Source: Chryseobacterium glaciei (GTDB lineage: Bacteria; Bacteroidota; Bacteroidia; Flavobacteriales; Weeksellaceae). Taken from it: a stretch of DNA of 64,000 nucleotides. Position numbers and translations under genes: made by a program. Below are positions 1 through 8,865 of the stretch, piece by piece. The notes beneath the pieces are model-generated. The model ran no database searches. It was given only the letters and a program-made list of their open reading frames with translations, and was not told the origin of the DNA. Every line of letters begins with the position of its first letter. The first letter of the stretch is position 1. Location: NCBI RefSeq assembly GCF_001648155.1, contig NZ_CP015199.1, forward strand, positions 2,056,501-2,120,500, written 5' to 3'.

Positions 1-1747
1 GTCCGTAAGCTCTTCCGTGACCATTATACAAAAGATTATTTTCTATATTATCCAATACGTTTACTTCAACACCATCTTTATAATCTACCAGATTAGACAT
101 TTTTTTGTAAAAAGTTTCAATGCTGATTTCATAATCACTTTTGAATTTTTTGGTATATCCAATATTGATCTGATCTGCAGTTTCCGGTTTTCTTAAATTA
201 ATCCATAAATCATTAGCCAAATTTTCATTACTTGTACTGCTCAACGTCTGAATATTTTGGGTATTTCGGGTGTATCCTATTCTAAGGCTGTTACTTTTAT
301 TAAATTCATAATTAAGCATCAAACGAGGCTCTAAATTGGTGTAGCTTTTGGCAAAATTGTTATTTCCGGATTCTTCAGTTTCTGATGTTTTCTCTCCGGA
401 AGAAAGCATAGACAATCTCACTCCGTAATTAATAAAGAATTTATCTGTAATTTTAAAATCATCATTAATATATAAAGCGTTTTCCCACATTGATCTGGGT
501 TTTACCAAAAAGCCGGATTTTACAGATTCTGAAAGTCCCGGTGTATTAAAATAATAGTAAGATGATTGTAATCCATATCGTAATGAATGATTAAGACCAA
601 TATAATGGTTAAAATCCTGTTTAAAAGAAAGGTTTCTTATATTCGGATTAACTTCCAGAAGAGATCCGTCAAAATTTTGAATATTTGTTTTATAATTATA
701 ATTACTGAAGATAAAAGAAGTATTGGAAAACAATTTACTGCTTATAATACTGTTCCAGCGTAATGTTACGGCTATATTTCCCCAGTTATTTTTAAACTTT
801 TTATAGGAAATAACGTCTTTCCCAAAGTAAGTTGATAAATGTATACTGTTGTTGTTATTTATCTGAAAATTTGCCTTTGCATTAAGATCATAAAAATACA
901 GTTTTGTCTTTTTTCCGTCTTCTTTGCCTACAAAAAGATCTGCATAAGTTCGTCTCCCTGAGATTATAAAAGAAGACTTTCCTTTCTGAATTGGACCTTC
1001 TACACTTAGCCTGCTGCTGATTAAACCAATCCCTCCGGTAACATTGTAATCCTGATTGTTACCTTCTTTCATTTTTACATCAATTATTGAAGACAATCTT
1101 CCTCCGTATTGCGAAGGCATATTTCCTTTGTAGACCGAAACACTTCTCAATGCATCACTGTTGAATGTGCTGAAAAATCCCAACAAATGCGAATTATTAA
1201 ATATAGGAGCCTCATCTAATAAAATAAGATTTTGATCAGGACTTCCTCCTCGCACACTAAAACCTGAACTCCCTTCTTGTGAGCTTATTCCCGGCAAAAA
1301 CTGTAACGTTTTTATGACATCTTTCTCACCAAATAAAACAGGAAGCTTTGAAATACTTTGAATATCTAATACTTCTGCTCCCATTTTAGATTTTGTGAAA
1401 GCTGTCGTTTTATTTTTTTTATTGATTAAAACTTCTTCTATTACAGCATCTTCTTTTTCCATGGTCAAATCCATTTTTACGGTTTCGTATAAATGTATAT
1501 TCTTAGTTATTGTGCCATGTTTATTGTGGTTGATAATTAATGTATAATCACTTTCGGGTAAGGAGATAGAGTAAAAACCATACTCATTGGTTTCAATAGT
1601 AATTTCAGGTTTCTCTTTTACTTTAATAGAGGCTCCAGAAATAATCTCTCCCGTATCTTGATCTTTGATGACTCCGTTAATAGAGTGGTTTTTTTGGGCA
1701 TAGGAACATACTGACAAAAAAATTGCCATTGTAGTTATTCTCATCAT
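1..1747 (-). CDS. TonB-dependent receptor, 3' end beyond the window
   Basis: Outer-membrane TonB-dependent receptor read leftwards from 1747 and open to the window edge, so the end of the barrel is missing. The first ~18 residues form a signal peptide (MMRITTMAIFLSVCSYAQ). A carboxypeptidase-like regulatory domain follows (about 20-95), then a plug with the typical VRGGSPDQNLILLDEAPIF stretch and a YGGRLSSIIDVKMKEG segment, then aromatic-rich beta strands. Two ATGs are adjacent (1747 and 1744); I used the first. Substrate unknown: no SusD-like partner is visible on this side. The family call is firm. Confidence 0.9.
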   Translation of the reverse strand, partial: MMRITTMAIFLSVCSYAQKNHSINGVIKDQDTGEIISGASIKVKEKPEITIETNEYGFYSISLPESDYTLIINHNKHGTITKNIHLYETVKMDLTMEKEDAVIEEVLINKKNKTTAFTKSKMGAEVLDIQSISKLPVLFGEKDVIKTLQFLPGISSQEGSSGFSVRGGSPDQNLILLDEAPIFNNSHLLGFFSTFNSDALRSVSVYKGNMPSQYGGRLSSIIDVKMKEGNNQDYNVTGGIGLISSRLSVEGPIQKGKSSFIISGRRTYADLFVGKEDGKKTKLYFYDLNAKANFQINNNNSIHLSTYFGKDVISYKKFKNNWGNIAVTLRWNSIISSKLFSNTSFIFSNYNYKTNIQNFDGSLLEVNPNIRNLSFKQDFNHYIGLNHSLRYGLQSSYYYFNTPGLSESVKSGFLVKPRSMWENALYINDDFKITDKFFINYGVRLSMLSSGEKTSETEESGNNNFAKSYTNLEPRLMLNYEFNKSNSLRIGYTRNTQNIQTLSSTSNENLANDLWINLRKPETADQINIGYTKKFKSDYEISIETFYKKMSNLVDYKDGVEVNVLDNIENNLLYNGHGRAYG

Positions 1748-1774
1748 TTATATTACGTTTGTTGTATTTTTTTG

Positions 1775-1782
1775 CAAATATA
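1775..1782 (-). promoter_or_regulatory. TAnnTTTG -7 box of the TonB receptor gene
   Basis: Minus strand reads TATATTTG 27 bases before the receptor start. It matches the Bacteroidota -7 element; I see no TTG at the usual 17-23 base distance, so only half of the promoter is supported. Confidence 0.4.
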
Positions 1783-1991
1783 AAAACTTTCACATCTCAG
1801 TAAACACTTACTAACAAATGACTTACAACACATTAAAGAGAAAAAAAACAACTAAAATTTCATAATTTCGTCTATAAAACCTATACAATTAAGAAATATT
1901 AATTAACGTTATTAATCATTTTCTTAATTCCAACTTATACACTGTAATTTCTTTATTAAAAACTTTAATATTTATTTAACTATAAAATCCG

Positions 1992-2342
1992 TTATTTTTC
2001 ATCACCTGTTAATAGTTTTAACATTAAAAAACTTCCAATGATAGTCTCTATAGCAAGAATTATTAGAAGAAATCCAACAGGTTTTTCTAATATTATTCCT
2101 CTCATCAGCTTTACAATGCCCAAAACGAAAATCGAAATCATAAAGTAAAATGTCGTTTTAGAAACTACATCTTTGAAAGATTTCAGAATAAAAATTGAAA
2201 CATAAAATCCGAGTAAAAGAATCAAATAGAATTTCAGAAATTCTGGACCTTTCAAAGAAATCGGATTAAAAGTATCGTTGTTTACAATAAGCCAAATCAA
2301 ACTTATTATAATCGGAATTGTGTGAATGATTATCTTTTTCAT
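1992..2342 (-). CDS. small membrane protein, unknown function
   Basis: A 116-residue protein starting MKKIIIHTIP with four likely membrane segments (about residues 5-20, 35-53, 62-80 and 88-108). The frame stays open upstream, but that part is only the opposite reading of the neighbour's Gly/Cys-rich tail and looks like low-complexity artefact, so I start at 2342. It lies 16 bases after the GRDP-type gene and is probably co-transcribed with it. I do not recognise a family. Confidence 0.7.
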   Translation of the reverse strand: MKKIIIHTIPIIISLIWLIVNNDTFNPISLKGPEFLKFYLILLLGFYVSIFILKSFKDVVSKTTFYFMISIFVLGIVKLMRGIILEKPVGFLLIILAIETIIGSFLMLKLLTGDEK

Positions 2343-2358
2343 CGTTAATCCTTTTTGA

Positions 2359-3093
2359 TTATCCCCCGCAACCACCACATCCTCCGCACCCTCCTCCACA
2401 ACCACCGCCGCTGCAACTTCCTCCTCCTCCGCTACAGCCGCCACCGTCAGCACTGCTGTTACCATTTTTATCCTGATCTTTTGGAATATTTGTCTCTAAA
2501 ATCGTTGAAATCAAACTTATAAAGAGAAAAAAAACTATAATCACAGCAACAAAGATTGTCAGCGTATTAAGAGTATTATCGGAGCAGGAATACACCATCA
2601 ATAAAAGACAAATTAAAGTGGTAATCTTCAGTCTTGTGAGCCATGATCTTTTATACTGAGATTTTTTAACTGTACTATTCCAGATATCTTCTGGTGCGTC
2701 CTGATTAAAAATTTCTTTGTAGTTTTTTAAAGTATCTGAGAACCAATTCTGATGTTTATCTTTTTCTGCAAAACCTCCTTTTGACGGGTGGTGGTGAAGT
2801 TTCCTTTTCAGAATATCCGGACAAAATTCTTCCCAGTAATTTTGAGTATAAATAAGATGCATATGCCACACCTTATCTACAATTTCGCTTGGTGAAGCGC
2901 CGTTTGGGAGAACACAACAGAGATAAACGAACTTTTTATACTCTTCTATCGCTTTTTTAGTAAAATCTACACTCCACTTTTCTTCTTTGGCTAATTTTTT
3001 TGAGAAAGGAAAATCAACATTGGGAGCATCTAACGAAAACTGCTGAAGTCTGTTCCAGAGAGAATCGTTCTGTAATAACATTTTTGTTTCCAT
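2359..3093 (-). CDS. glycine-rich domain-containing (GRDP/TIGR04222-like) membrane protein
   Basis: A 244-residue protein. The N-terminal ~135 residues carry the family pattern: FSLDAPNVDFPFSKKLAKE, EEYKKFVYLCC, then DKVWHMHLIYTQNYW and LHHHPSKGG, ending in PEDIW. This resembles the His-rich core of glycine-rich domain-containing proteins and of TIGR04222 proteins. Two hydrophobic segments follow (about 155-170 and 175-195). The tail is almost only Gly, Cys and Ser with repeated GGCGG units. Function is unknown; the Cys-rich tail could bind metal or form disulfides, which is inference. Followed closely by a small membrane protein. Confidence 0.8.
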   Translation of the reverse strand: METKMLLQNDSLWNRLQQFSLDAPNVDFPFSKKLAKEEKWSVDFTKKAIEEYKKFVYLCCVLPNGASPSEIVDKVWHMHLIYTQNYWEEFCPDILKRKLHHHPSKGGFAEKDKHQNWFSDTLKNYKEIFNQDAPEDIWNSTVKKSQYKRSWLTRLKITTLICLLLMVYSCSDNTLNTLTIFVAVIIVFFLFISLISTILETNIPKDQDKNGNSSADGGGCSGGGGSCSGGGCGGGCGGCGGCGG

Positions 3094-3212
3094 TGTTTTA
3101 ACTTTTATTTTCTACTCAAATTTGGATTGATTAAAAAATATAAAAGTCTTACAATAATCTTTTTTAGTAGTAAAAAAATCTTAAATTAGTCTTATAAAAC
3201 TAAAATAAACTG

Positions 3213-4109
3213 ATGAAAAAAGAAGATGTTTTACACCTTGAGAAATTAATGAATTTCTTAAGTCTCCATTTTTTAAAGAAAAATAATTGGGAGGATGTCA
3301 CAAAAACCGAATGGTCATACATTGTTGCCGAACTTAATGATTTAATTATCAATGACAACACAGAAAAAAGTATAAAGAAAGAGCCGGAATTGCTAGGTTC
3401 AAATTACCTTTATGAACATTTGATAATCAATAAACTAAAGAAATATCATCAAAACGAAAATGCTGTTTTAAGCAAACCTAATTTGGCAAAATTAAGTCTT
3501 ATTGTTAAGGTTTTGGGATATTCAAATTATATCGATTTTATTAATTCAAATACAGAAGCATTTAATTTTAATGATCTGAGAATTGATATGAATAATGCCA
3601 AGCAAAACACCGTTCTTTTGGATCGTTTGGTTGGCTGTTGGTATTCTTACAACAGAAATCTTCCGGAAAACATTTTACAGGCAAAAGACGACCGAATCTG
3701 GCGTTCTGCAATGGAAATTTACAAATCCGAGACCTCCGGCGAATATTTTATTGAAAGAAGCGGCGGCGATCACCACAAGTATTTTGGAAAAGTAACCGCC
3801 TATTCAGATTATGTTTTTATCATCATGAACAGCAATACGTTTATTCGTCAAAGACATTTTATTTCAAGAATAAAAGATATCAAGGAAAAATTGAAAAATC
3901 CAGAATATAAGCTCCATGAGTTGCATTTTATAAGTACGTGTATTAGTTTTAATCAAGAGCCGATCGCTCTGTTCGAAATTTTTCAGAAAGCAGATCGGAA
4001 AACGTTTTTTCCCGACTCAATCAGCTTCCCGATTGACAGCGATGAAATCCCAAAATCTATTGTACAACAGCTTGAAGACACAGAGTCTAACAGAATTGAT
4101 TACAGGTGA
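3213..4109 (+). CDS. hypothetical protein
   Basis: A 298-residue soluble-looking protein without signal peptide or membrane segment. The first ~120 residues are Lys/Asn/Leu-rich and helical in character (LSKPNLAKLSLIVKVLGYSNYIDFI). The rest is mixed with several aromatic-rich stretches (VGCWYSYNRNLPENI, GEYFIERSGGDHHKYFGKV) that look like beta strands. It is transcribed divergently from the GRDP-type gene across a 119-base gap. I do not recognise the family and assign no function. Confidence 0.75.
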   Translation: MKKEDVLHLEKLMNFLSLHFLKKNNWEDVTKTEWSYIVAELNDLIINDNTEKSIKKEPELLGSNYLYEHLIINKLKKYHQNENAVLSKPNLAKLSLIVKVLGYSNYIDFINSNTEAFNFNDLRIDMNNAKQNTVLLDRLVGCWYSYNRNLPENILQAKDDRIWRSAMEIYKSETSGEYFIERSGGDHHKYFGKVTAYSDYVFIIMNSNTFIRQRHFISRIKDIKEKLKNPEYKLHELHFISTCISFNQEPIALFEIFQKADRKTFFPDSISFPIDSDEIPKSIVQQLEDTESNRIDYR

Positions 4110-4159
4110 TTCGTTTTGGGTGTTTAGTGTTTAGATTTGATTTAGGCTACCCTTTTTAA

Positions 4160-4903
4160 TTAACCTACTAACCAATCTTTAAAATCTTTCACGCGATCAC
4201 GGCTTACCGTAATTTCTTCGTGAGGTTGAAATTCCAATTCTACTTTGTAGTTGGGTGAGGTGTGAATATTTTTAATATAATCTGAGCTAATAATGAATTG
4301 CCTGTTTGCGCGGAAAAATTTCTTTTCATCTAAGACATCTTCCAGCTCATCCAACGTGAAATCTGATGGATAAGTTCTGTCTTCTGTCTGCAGATAAACG
4401 ATCTTATTTTCACTGAAAAAGCAACTGATCTCACTTGTCTGAACGATCTTCAAATTATATCCAATCTTCACCAAAACTCTTGAAAGTGTAGTCTTATCTT
4501 TCTTAATTAACTGCTTAATTTCCTGCGAAGTAACAGAATTTCCTGAAGGAAGAAATGATTTAAATTTTTCAATAGCTCCAGCAAGATCTTCCTCTAAAAT
4601 CGGTTTTAAAAGATAATCGATGCTATTCAGTTTAAAAGCTTTCAATGTATATTGATCAAATGCTGTCGTGTAAATGATAAATCCTTTTGTCGGAACTTTT
4701 TCAAAAATATCAAAAGACAAACCGTCACCCAAAACGATGTCTGAAAAGATAAGTTGCGGATGCTCATTTTCTGAGAACCATTTCACTCCGTCTTCTACAG
4801 ATTCAATACTTGCAACAACCTGTAATTCCGGAAACAGGCTCAACATTCTTTCGATCTTTCTTGCTGCAGGTTTTTCGTCTTCGATAATGACAGTTTTGAT
4901 CAT
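4160..4903 (-). CDS. LytTR-family response regulator
   Basis: A 247-residue two-component regulator. Residues ~1-120 form a receiver domain: acidic pocket IIEDE near residue 9, phospho-acceptor Asp in LIFSDIVLGDG near residue 55, YTTAFDQYTLKAF near 79-91 and the LLKP Lys near residue 100. Residues ~140-245 form a LytTR DNA-binding domain (ISCFFSENKIVYLQTEDRTYPSDFTLDELEDVL, then FFRANRQFIIS). It is the likely partner of the LytS-type kinase at 6664-7980, with four genes between them on the same strand. Confidence 0.93.
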   Translation of the reverse strand: MIKTVIIEDEKPAARKIERMLSLFPELQVVASIESVEDGVKWFSENEHPQLIFSDIVLGDGLSFDIFEKVPTKGFIIYTTAFDQYTLKAFKLNSIDYLLKPILEEDLAGAIEKFKSFLPSGNSVTSQEIKQLIKKDKTTLSRVLVKIGYNLKIVQTSEISCFFSENKIVYLQTEDRTYPSDFTLDELEDVLDEKKFFRANRQFIISSDYIKNIHTSPNYKVELEFQPHEEITVSRDRVKDFKDWLVG

Positions 4904-4953
4904 TGATTTTTAGTTTTAATTTGGAATTAAAATTAAATAAAACTTTTCAGCTA

Positions 4954-5229
4954 TTAAAAGTTTATCGGACTTTTTGATTTTCTCACCTCCTTTTCTATGA
5001 CTTCTTTTTCCCATTCAGAATCAAATATAAATAGTTTTACCGCTTTTACCGTTAAAATAATTCCCCAAATTCCTAAAATAATTGACCCGTCGAAAAGTGA
5101 GAAATTAAATGTTCCTTTTTCAAAAATATCGTCTAAGAAAACGAATCCTGTGATGATTACAAACCAAAATATACCTTTATAGAATTTCTTTAGTTCTTTT
5201 ACTCTTTGTTCTGCTTGATTATAATTCAT
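4954..5229 (-). CDS. 2TM domain-containing protein (divergent copy)
   Basis: A 91-residue protein with the 2TM layout: a basic helix with RVKELKKFYKG (residues ~9-19), two membrane helices (~20-37 and 46-66), then an acidic helix containing EWEKEV. The end motif is looser than the NWEEKKIKELM of the neighbouring copies. It lies 50 bases upstream of the response-regulator gene and 33 bases after another 2TM gene, so it is probably in one operon with both. The 2TM family has no assigned biochemical activity. Confidence 0.8.
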   Translation of the reverse strand: MNYNQAEQRVKELKKFYKGIFWFVIITGFVFLDDIFEKGTFNFSLFDGSIILGIWGIILTVKAVKLFIFDSEWEKEVIEKEVRKSKSPINF

Positions 5230-5262
5230 GATATTAATTTTTTAAAGGCTATTATTAATTTA

Positions 5263-5556
5263 TTATAATGTTTTTACGTTTTTTCTTTCTTCATCCATCA
5301 ATTCCTTGATCTTTTTTTCTTCCCAGTCTTTTCCGATCCCAAAGACGTTGATTCCGTGTGCCAAAAGACCCATTCCCCATCCTAACATTGGCCAATAAAA
5401 CCATAAATGATTAGGGGAAGTTAAAAGATTAAGAACCAATAAAAAAGGAATTATCAAACAATAAGAAGTAAGATTCCCATAGAATCCTTTTAGTTCTTTT
5501 ACTCTCTTTGTTGCTTTTTTATAAGCTAAACTTTCTTTGTTTGGGTAAGTTTCCAT
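5263..5556 (-). CDS. 2TM domain-containing protein
   Basis: A 97-residue protein: basic helix KRVKELKGFYGNL, two membrane helices joined by a short linker around NHLWFYWPMLGWG, then DWEEKKIKELMDEER. It is very similar to the C-terminal domain of the nearby histidine kinase, sharing FYGNLxSYCxIIPFL, FYxPMLGWGxGxxAHG and FGIGKDWEEKKI/FAIGKNWEEKKI. It is the first gene after a well-formed promoter and is followed by a second 2TM gene and the response regulator. Likely inner membrane; role unknown. Confidence 0.87.
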   Translation of the reverse strand: METYPNKESLAYKKATKRVKELKGFYGNLTSYCLIIPFLLVLNLLTSPNHLWFYWPMLGWGMGLLAHGINVFGIGKDWEEKKIKELMDEERKNVKTL

Positions 5557-5592
5557 AGTCTGTTATTTTAAATTTGTTTGTTTTTCTTGAAT

Positions 5593-5624
5593 CAAATTTA
5601 GGTCAATAAAAAGCTTCCAATCAA
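5593..5624 (-). promoter_or_regulatory. Bacteroidota-type promoter for the 2TM/LytTR operon
   Basis: On the minus strand TTG (5622-5624) is followed after 21 bases by TAAATTTG (5593-5600), 37 bases before the 2TM start at 5556. Both elements and the spacing fit the flavobacterial consensus TTG-N17-23-TAnnTTTG. Confidence 0.6.
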
Positions 5625-5781
5625 CTTTATCTTACTGAGCTGTAGAAAATGGATACTGAATTGCAAAAATTTGAATTTAATGGAAATTGAGGGAGTTATT
5701 TTTTCTTTTCTCGCGGATTTTTGCAGATAACTCAGATAATTTTTATGCGCTAAAAATATGCTTAAACAGGGTTTATTATAT

Positions 5782-6351
5782 TTAGTAAATAAACGGAATT
5801 AGTTTTTTTGTAGATTTTCTGTATTCGATATACTCATCTCCAAATTGCTCTATCAAAGCCTGTTCCTCAATTTTAATCCTGTAGCTGAATGCTAATAAGG
5901 GAGGAACAAATGCTAAAATCAATGAAAACCAATTATTTAAATATAAGCCAAGGCCAAAAGAAGTTAATAAAGAAAAAGCATACGATGGATGTCTTAGATA
6001 TTTATAAAATCCCTCTTTTTTGATTTTATGATCTTCTCTAATCGTAACATCAACAGTAAAGTACTTCCCTAAAGATTTAATGATTATAAATCTTAAAATG
6101 ATTCCGATAAGGATAAAAATTTCACCAAGATAAAAGATCCACATCGATTGAGCAATTGGGAATTTCATACTGTATGAAACCGTTACAGACGCCACAATGG
6201 AAAAAGGAATGGCAATCCATAATAAATTCAACGTAGATTTATCTTTATTTTTCTGGTCTTTTTCTCCTGACTTCAGTATATTCTTATAAAGATATTCACT
6301 GATAAACCAAGCAACCATTGAAATGTAAAAAATGATGTCTAGTGTTTCCAT
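5782..6351 (-). CDS. isoprenylcysteine methyltransferase-like (ICMT/PEMT) membrane protein
   Basis: A 189-residue integral membrane protein with about five hydrophobic segments. The C-terminal half carries the ICMT/PEMT pattern: LGKYFTVDVTIREDHKIKKEGFYKYLRHPSYAF, with the RHPSY motif, then EEQALIEQFGDEYIEYRKSTKKLIPFIY. Members use S-adenosylmethionine to methylate small or lipid-linked acceptors; the substrate here cannot be read from sequence. It starts exactly after the stop of the upstream 2TM gene, so it belongs to the kinase operon. Confidence 0.88.
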   Translation of the reverse strand: METLDIIFYISMVAWFISEYLYKNILKSGEKDQKNKDKSTLNLLWIAIPFSIVASVTVSYSMKFPIAQSMWIFYLGEIFILIGIILRFIIIKSLGKYFTVDVTIREDHKIKKEGFYKYLRHPSYAFSLLTSFGLGLYLNNWFSLILAFVPPLLAFSYRIKIEEQALIEQFGDEYIEYRKSTKKLIPFIY

Positions 6352-6651
6352 CTACTTCTCTTTATTCATTAATTCTTTAATTTTCTTTTCCTCCCAATTG
6401 TTTCCTAATACAAATCCGGGTAAAAAAACACTCATTCCGTAGCCGACAACTCCGGTTCCCCAGAATATTGGGAGAGAGAAATATTTTAGACTCCAAATGG
6501 TTTGTCCGGGTTCTAATTCCCTATAATTCACAAATAAAATAAAAATATTCACCGCAAAATAAATGAAAATGAAAACATAAAAATTCTTTATTTTTTTCAC
6601 TCTTCTTTCCGCTTCTTTGTAACGAAGGTCGTTTTGATCTATATTTTCCAT
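6352..6651 (-). CDS. 2TM domain-containing protein
   Basis: A 99-residue protein with the full 2TM pattern: AERRVKKIKNFYVF, two membrane helices (~27-45 and 60-82), a GTGVVGYGMSVFLPGF linker and NNWEEKKIKELMNKEK at the end. It is 12 bases downstream of the kinase gene and directly abuts the ICMT-like gene. No function is established for the domain. Confidence 0.87.
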   Translation of the reverse strand: MENIDQNDLRYKEAERRVKKIKNFYVFIFIYFAVNIFILFVNYRELEPGQTIWSLKYFSLPIFWGTGVVGYGMSVFLPGFVLGNNWEEKKIKELMNKEK

Positions 6652-6663
6652 AGTAGTAATTTT

Positions 6664-7980
6664 TTATCTTTTATCCTGTTTTTCTAAAATCTCTCTGATC
6701 TTTTTTTCTTCCCAATTTTTACCGATCGCAAAAACACTCATTCCGTGGGCAACAATTCCAATTCCCCAGCCTAACATTGGAAAATAAAACCAAATGTGTT
6801 TTGGATTGGTAATAAGGTTTACAATGATCAAAAACGGAATAATAATGCAATACGAAATAAGGTTTCCGTAAAAACTTTTGATCTCTTTTACCCTTTTCTT
6901 GGCTCTTTCGTAAGCTTTGTCATTATCTTCAACTTTTATACTCGTTTCGTTTGGTTTAGCTAATAATATCGGAAGTTTTACTTTAAAATAATCTTCGGAT
7001 TTTTCGATAAAAACATTCTTTTTTGTCAACAGAGAATAACGCTGAACAATATTCGATAACCCAATTCCTGCACTCTCTTTCATTTGCTCTCTTACCTGAA
7101 GATTGTTTTCAATACAAAGCGTATCATTTTCAGAAAAAACTTTAATAATTAATGGTTTTGAAGAGGTCGCAAAATTATGTTTGATACAGTTTTCCAACAA
7201 CAATTGCAGCGAAAGCGGAACAACATATCTTCTGTAATCTTCTTTATTGACATCAAAAACAAAGTCTACGCTGTCTTCAAATCTGGTTTTTAAGAGATCA
7301 CAATAGGTTTTTGCAAATTCTATTTCATCTTCCACCGTAACCAACTCTTTATCTTTCTGTTCTAATACGTATCTGTAAATCTTTGACATTGAAGCAGTAA
7401 ACTTCTGCGCCTGTCTCGGATTTTCATCAATTAATGAACTTAAAACATTTAATGAATTAAAAAGAAAATGAGGATCTAGCTGGTTTTTTAAGCTTTCAAA
7501 TTGTGCATTGGCAGATTTTGCAATCAACTTTTGCTCTACAACTTCCTTTTTGGACGTTTTTTTGAGCTCTTCCATGAATCCTCTCGCATGGAGAAAAGCA
7601 GAAATTAGCAAGGCAACATTGATCGTAAACCAATTGATGAAATTATATCTTCCTGAAAAATATTCTGCTGTATTAACTGCTTTTTGAATCAGTACAAAAT
7701 TCACATAATTGCAGAAATAGACTAAAATAATATTCGCAATAAGAATCGAAACAATGCTTATGGCTGCTCTTTTTGTTGTAGCCTCAGACCAAGGGAATTT
7801 TTTATTAAGAAAATCATTAATCAAGCCATTTCCTGCACCTAAAATGAATGAATACATGAAAGATATCAACACGGTCAGTAAAAAATTTTCAACGTTTTTT
7901 TCATCTGTAAAAAAGATAAAGAAGAACATTGAGGTAACCAATGATATCCAAAGTAAAGTGATAAGATTTTTGCGTTTCAT
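6664..7980 (-). CDS. LytS-type sensor histidine kinase with C-terminal 2TM domain
   Basis: A 438-residue membrane kinase. About four membrane helices fill residues 1-135. The His_kinase domain follows, with LKNQLDPHFLFNSLNVLSSL around the phospho-accepting His and a YRYVLEQKDKELVTVEDEI segment. Next is a HATPase domain with LLLENCIKHN (N box) and GIGLSNIVQRYSLL (G box). The last ~85 residues form a complete 2TM domain (RVKEIKSFYGNL to NWEEKKIREILE). The kinase therefore carries fused the module its free-standing neighbours encode. The LytTR regulator at 4160-4903 is the likely partner. Confidence 0.92.
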   Translation of the reverse strand: MKRKNLITLLWISLVTSMFFFIFFTDEKNVENFLLTVLISFMYSFILGAGNGLINDFLNKKFPWSEATTKRAAISIVSILIANIILVYFCNYVNFVLIQKAVNTAEYFSGRYNFINWFTINVALLISAFLHARGFMEELKKTSKKEVVEQKLIAKSANAQFESLKNQLDPHFLFNSLNVLSSLIDENPRQAQKFTASMSKIYRYVLEQKDKELVTVEDEIEFAKTYCDLLKTRFEDSVDFVFDVNKEDYRRYVVPLSLQLLLENCIKHNFATSSKPLIIKVFSENDTLCIENNLQVREQMKESAGIGLSNIVQRYSLLTKKNVFIEKSEDYFKVKLPILLAKPNETSIKVEDNDKAYERAKKRVKEIKSFYGNLISYCIIIPFLIIVNLITNPKHIWFYFPMLGWGIGIVAHGMSVFAIGKNWEEKKIREILEKQDKR

Positions 7981-7997
7981 GATTGAATTTCTTAGGT

Positions 7998-8005
7998 CAA
8001 AATTA
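7998..8005 (-). promoter_or_regulatory. TAnnTTTG -7 box of the kinase operon
   Basis: Minus strand TAATTTTG lies 18 bases before the kinase start codon. No TTG stands at the expected distance, so this is a half-site promoter call. Confidence 0.35.
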
Positions 8006-8069
8006 GTTTTAATTAAAGGTATTAAAAATTATTTCTCACCGAACCGTCATTTTCTATAACTGAACTGCA

Positions 8070-8099
8070 CAAAAAAACCTTCCATGATCTGGAAGGTTT
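8070..8099 (-). terminator. rho-independent terminator of the 8118-8771 gene
   Basis: A 10-bp perfect stem (AAACCTTCCA paired with TGGAAGGTTT) with a 5-base loop, followed on the minus strand by seven T. It lies just after the stop of the TPR-like gene. Confidence 0.8.
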
Positions 8100-8117
8100 A
8101 TGATATTGTAAGTTTTT

Positions 8118-8771
8118 TTATTTCTTAGCTCCTTGGCTGATGAAATACTGAGCCTCTCCTTTCCCCCAGTTTGGATCTAATGCAGATTTCGGTTTGAAAG
8201 CATTAAATTTCTCCAAAGCCTGTTTGAAAAGCTCAATTCCTTTTGTTTTGCTTCCTCCGTACTGTTCTGGAGTGAAATACATATCTTCAGCCTTAATCAA
8301 AGCAATTCTTGGATTGGTTGGATCTAGCTGTTCAGCTGTTTTAAGCTCTTCTGCAGCCTTCACACCGTCTGTCATATATCTTTGTTGAGGATTTTCCATC
8401 ATTCTTAAAGAATATGCCATTTTTTTCAATAAATGGATCTCAGAGTTGTCTTTTCCTGCAATGCTTTCAGCTTGCATCAAATATTTTTCAGCAGCTCCTG
8501 AATAGGTTAATAATTCATCCTTTTTGCCCGCATTCATCTGCGCTCTCCCTTTCTGGATATAAGAATAAGCAATGTAGTAAACCGGCAACCATTGGTTTTG
8601 GTCTATTCTTGATATTCTTTCGAAATCATTGGCCAAAGTTTGAAAATCTTCCGCTGATTTCACTGTTTCCAGCTTGGCAACTTTTTCAGTCATTGATTTT
8701 TCGTAAGCTGTCTGACCAAATGCCGTTAAGCCCATAAAAGCTAAAGCAAAACTTAATAGATATTTCTTCAT
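8118..8771 (-). CDS. secreted TPR-like protein
   Basis: A 217-residue protein with a clear signal peptide (MKKYLLSFALAFMGLTAFGQ). The mature part is alpha-helical with TPR-like segments: LPVYYIAYSYIQKGRAQMNAGKKDELLTYSGAAEKYLMQAESI, and LKTAEQLDPTNPRIALIKAEDMYFTPEQYGG. It ends with LDPNWGKGEAQYFISQ. It is probably periplasmic. It has its own terminator and looks monocistronic. The precise role is unknown. Confidence 0.82.
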   Translation of the reverse strand: MKKYLLSFALAFMGLTAFGQTAYEKSMTEKVAKLETVKSAEDFQTLANDFERISRIDQNQWLPVYYIAYSYIQKGRAQMNAGKKDELLTYSGAAEKYLMQAESIAGKDNSEIHLLKKMAYSLRMMENPQQRYMTDGVKAAEELKTAEQLDPTNPRIALIKAEDMYFTPEQYGGSKTKGIELFKQALEKFNAFKPKSALDPNWGKGEAQYFISQGAKK

Positions 8772-8806
8772 TATTTCTAATTTTTGAGGTTAGTTTATAT
8801 TTTATT

Positions 8807-8814
8807 CAAAGATA
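8807..8814 (-). promoter_or_regulatory. TAnnTTTG -7 box of the TPR-like gene
   Basis: Minus strand TATCTTTG lies 35 bases before the start at 8771. The only TTG nearby is too close (10 bases), so only the -7 element is supported. Confidence 0.4.
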
Positions 8815-8865
8815 TGTATTTAATCAATATAATTAAATCATTAAAAATACAGATTGTTTAGATTT

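Noticed and set aside
2343..2465. N-terminal extension of the 1992-2342 membrane protein rich in Glu, Ala and Val
   Set aside because: It is only the other frame of the GRDP gene's GGCGG-coding repeat. A normal start (MKKIIIH) lies just after that gene's stop.
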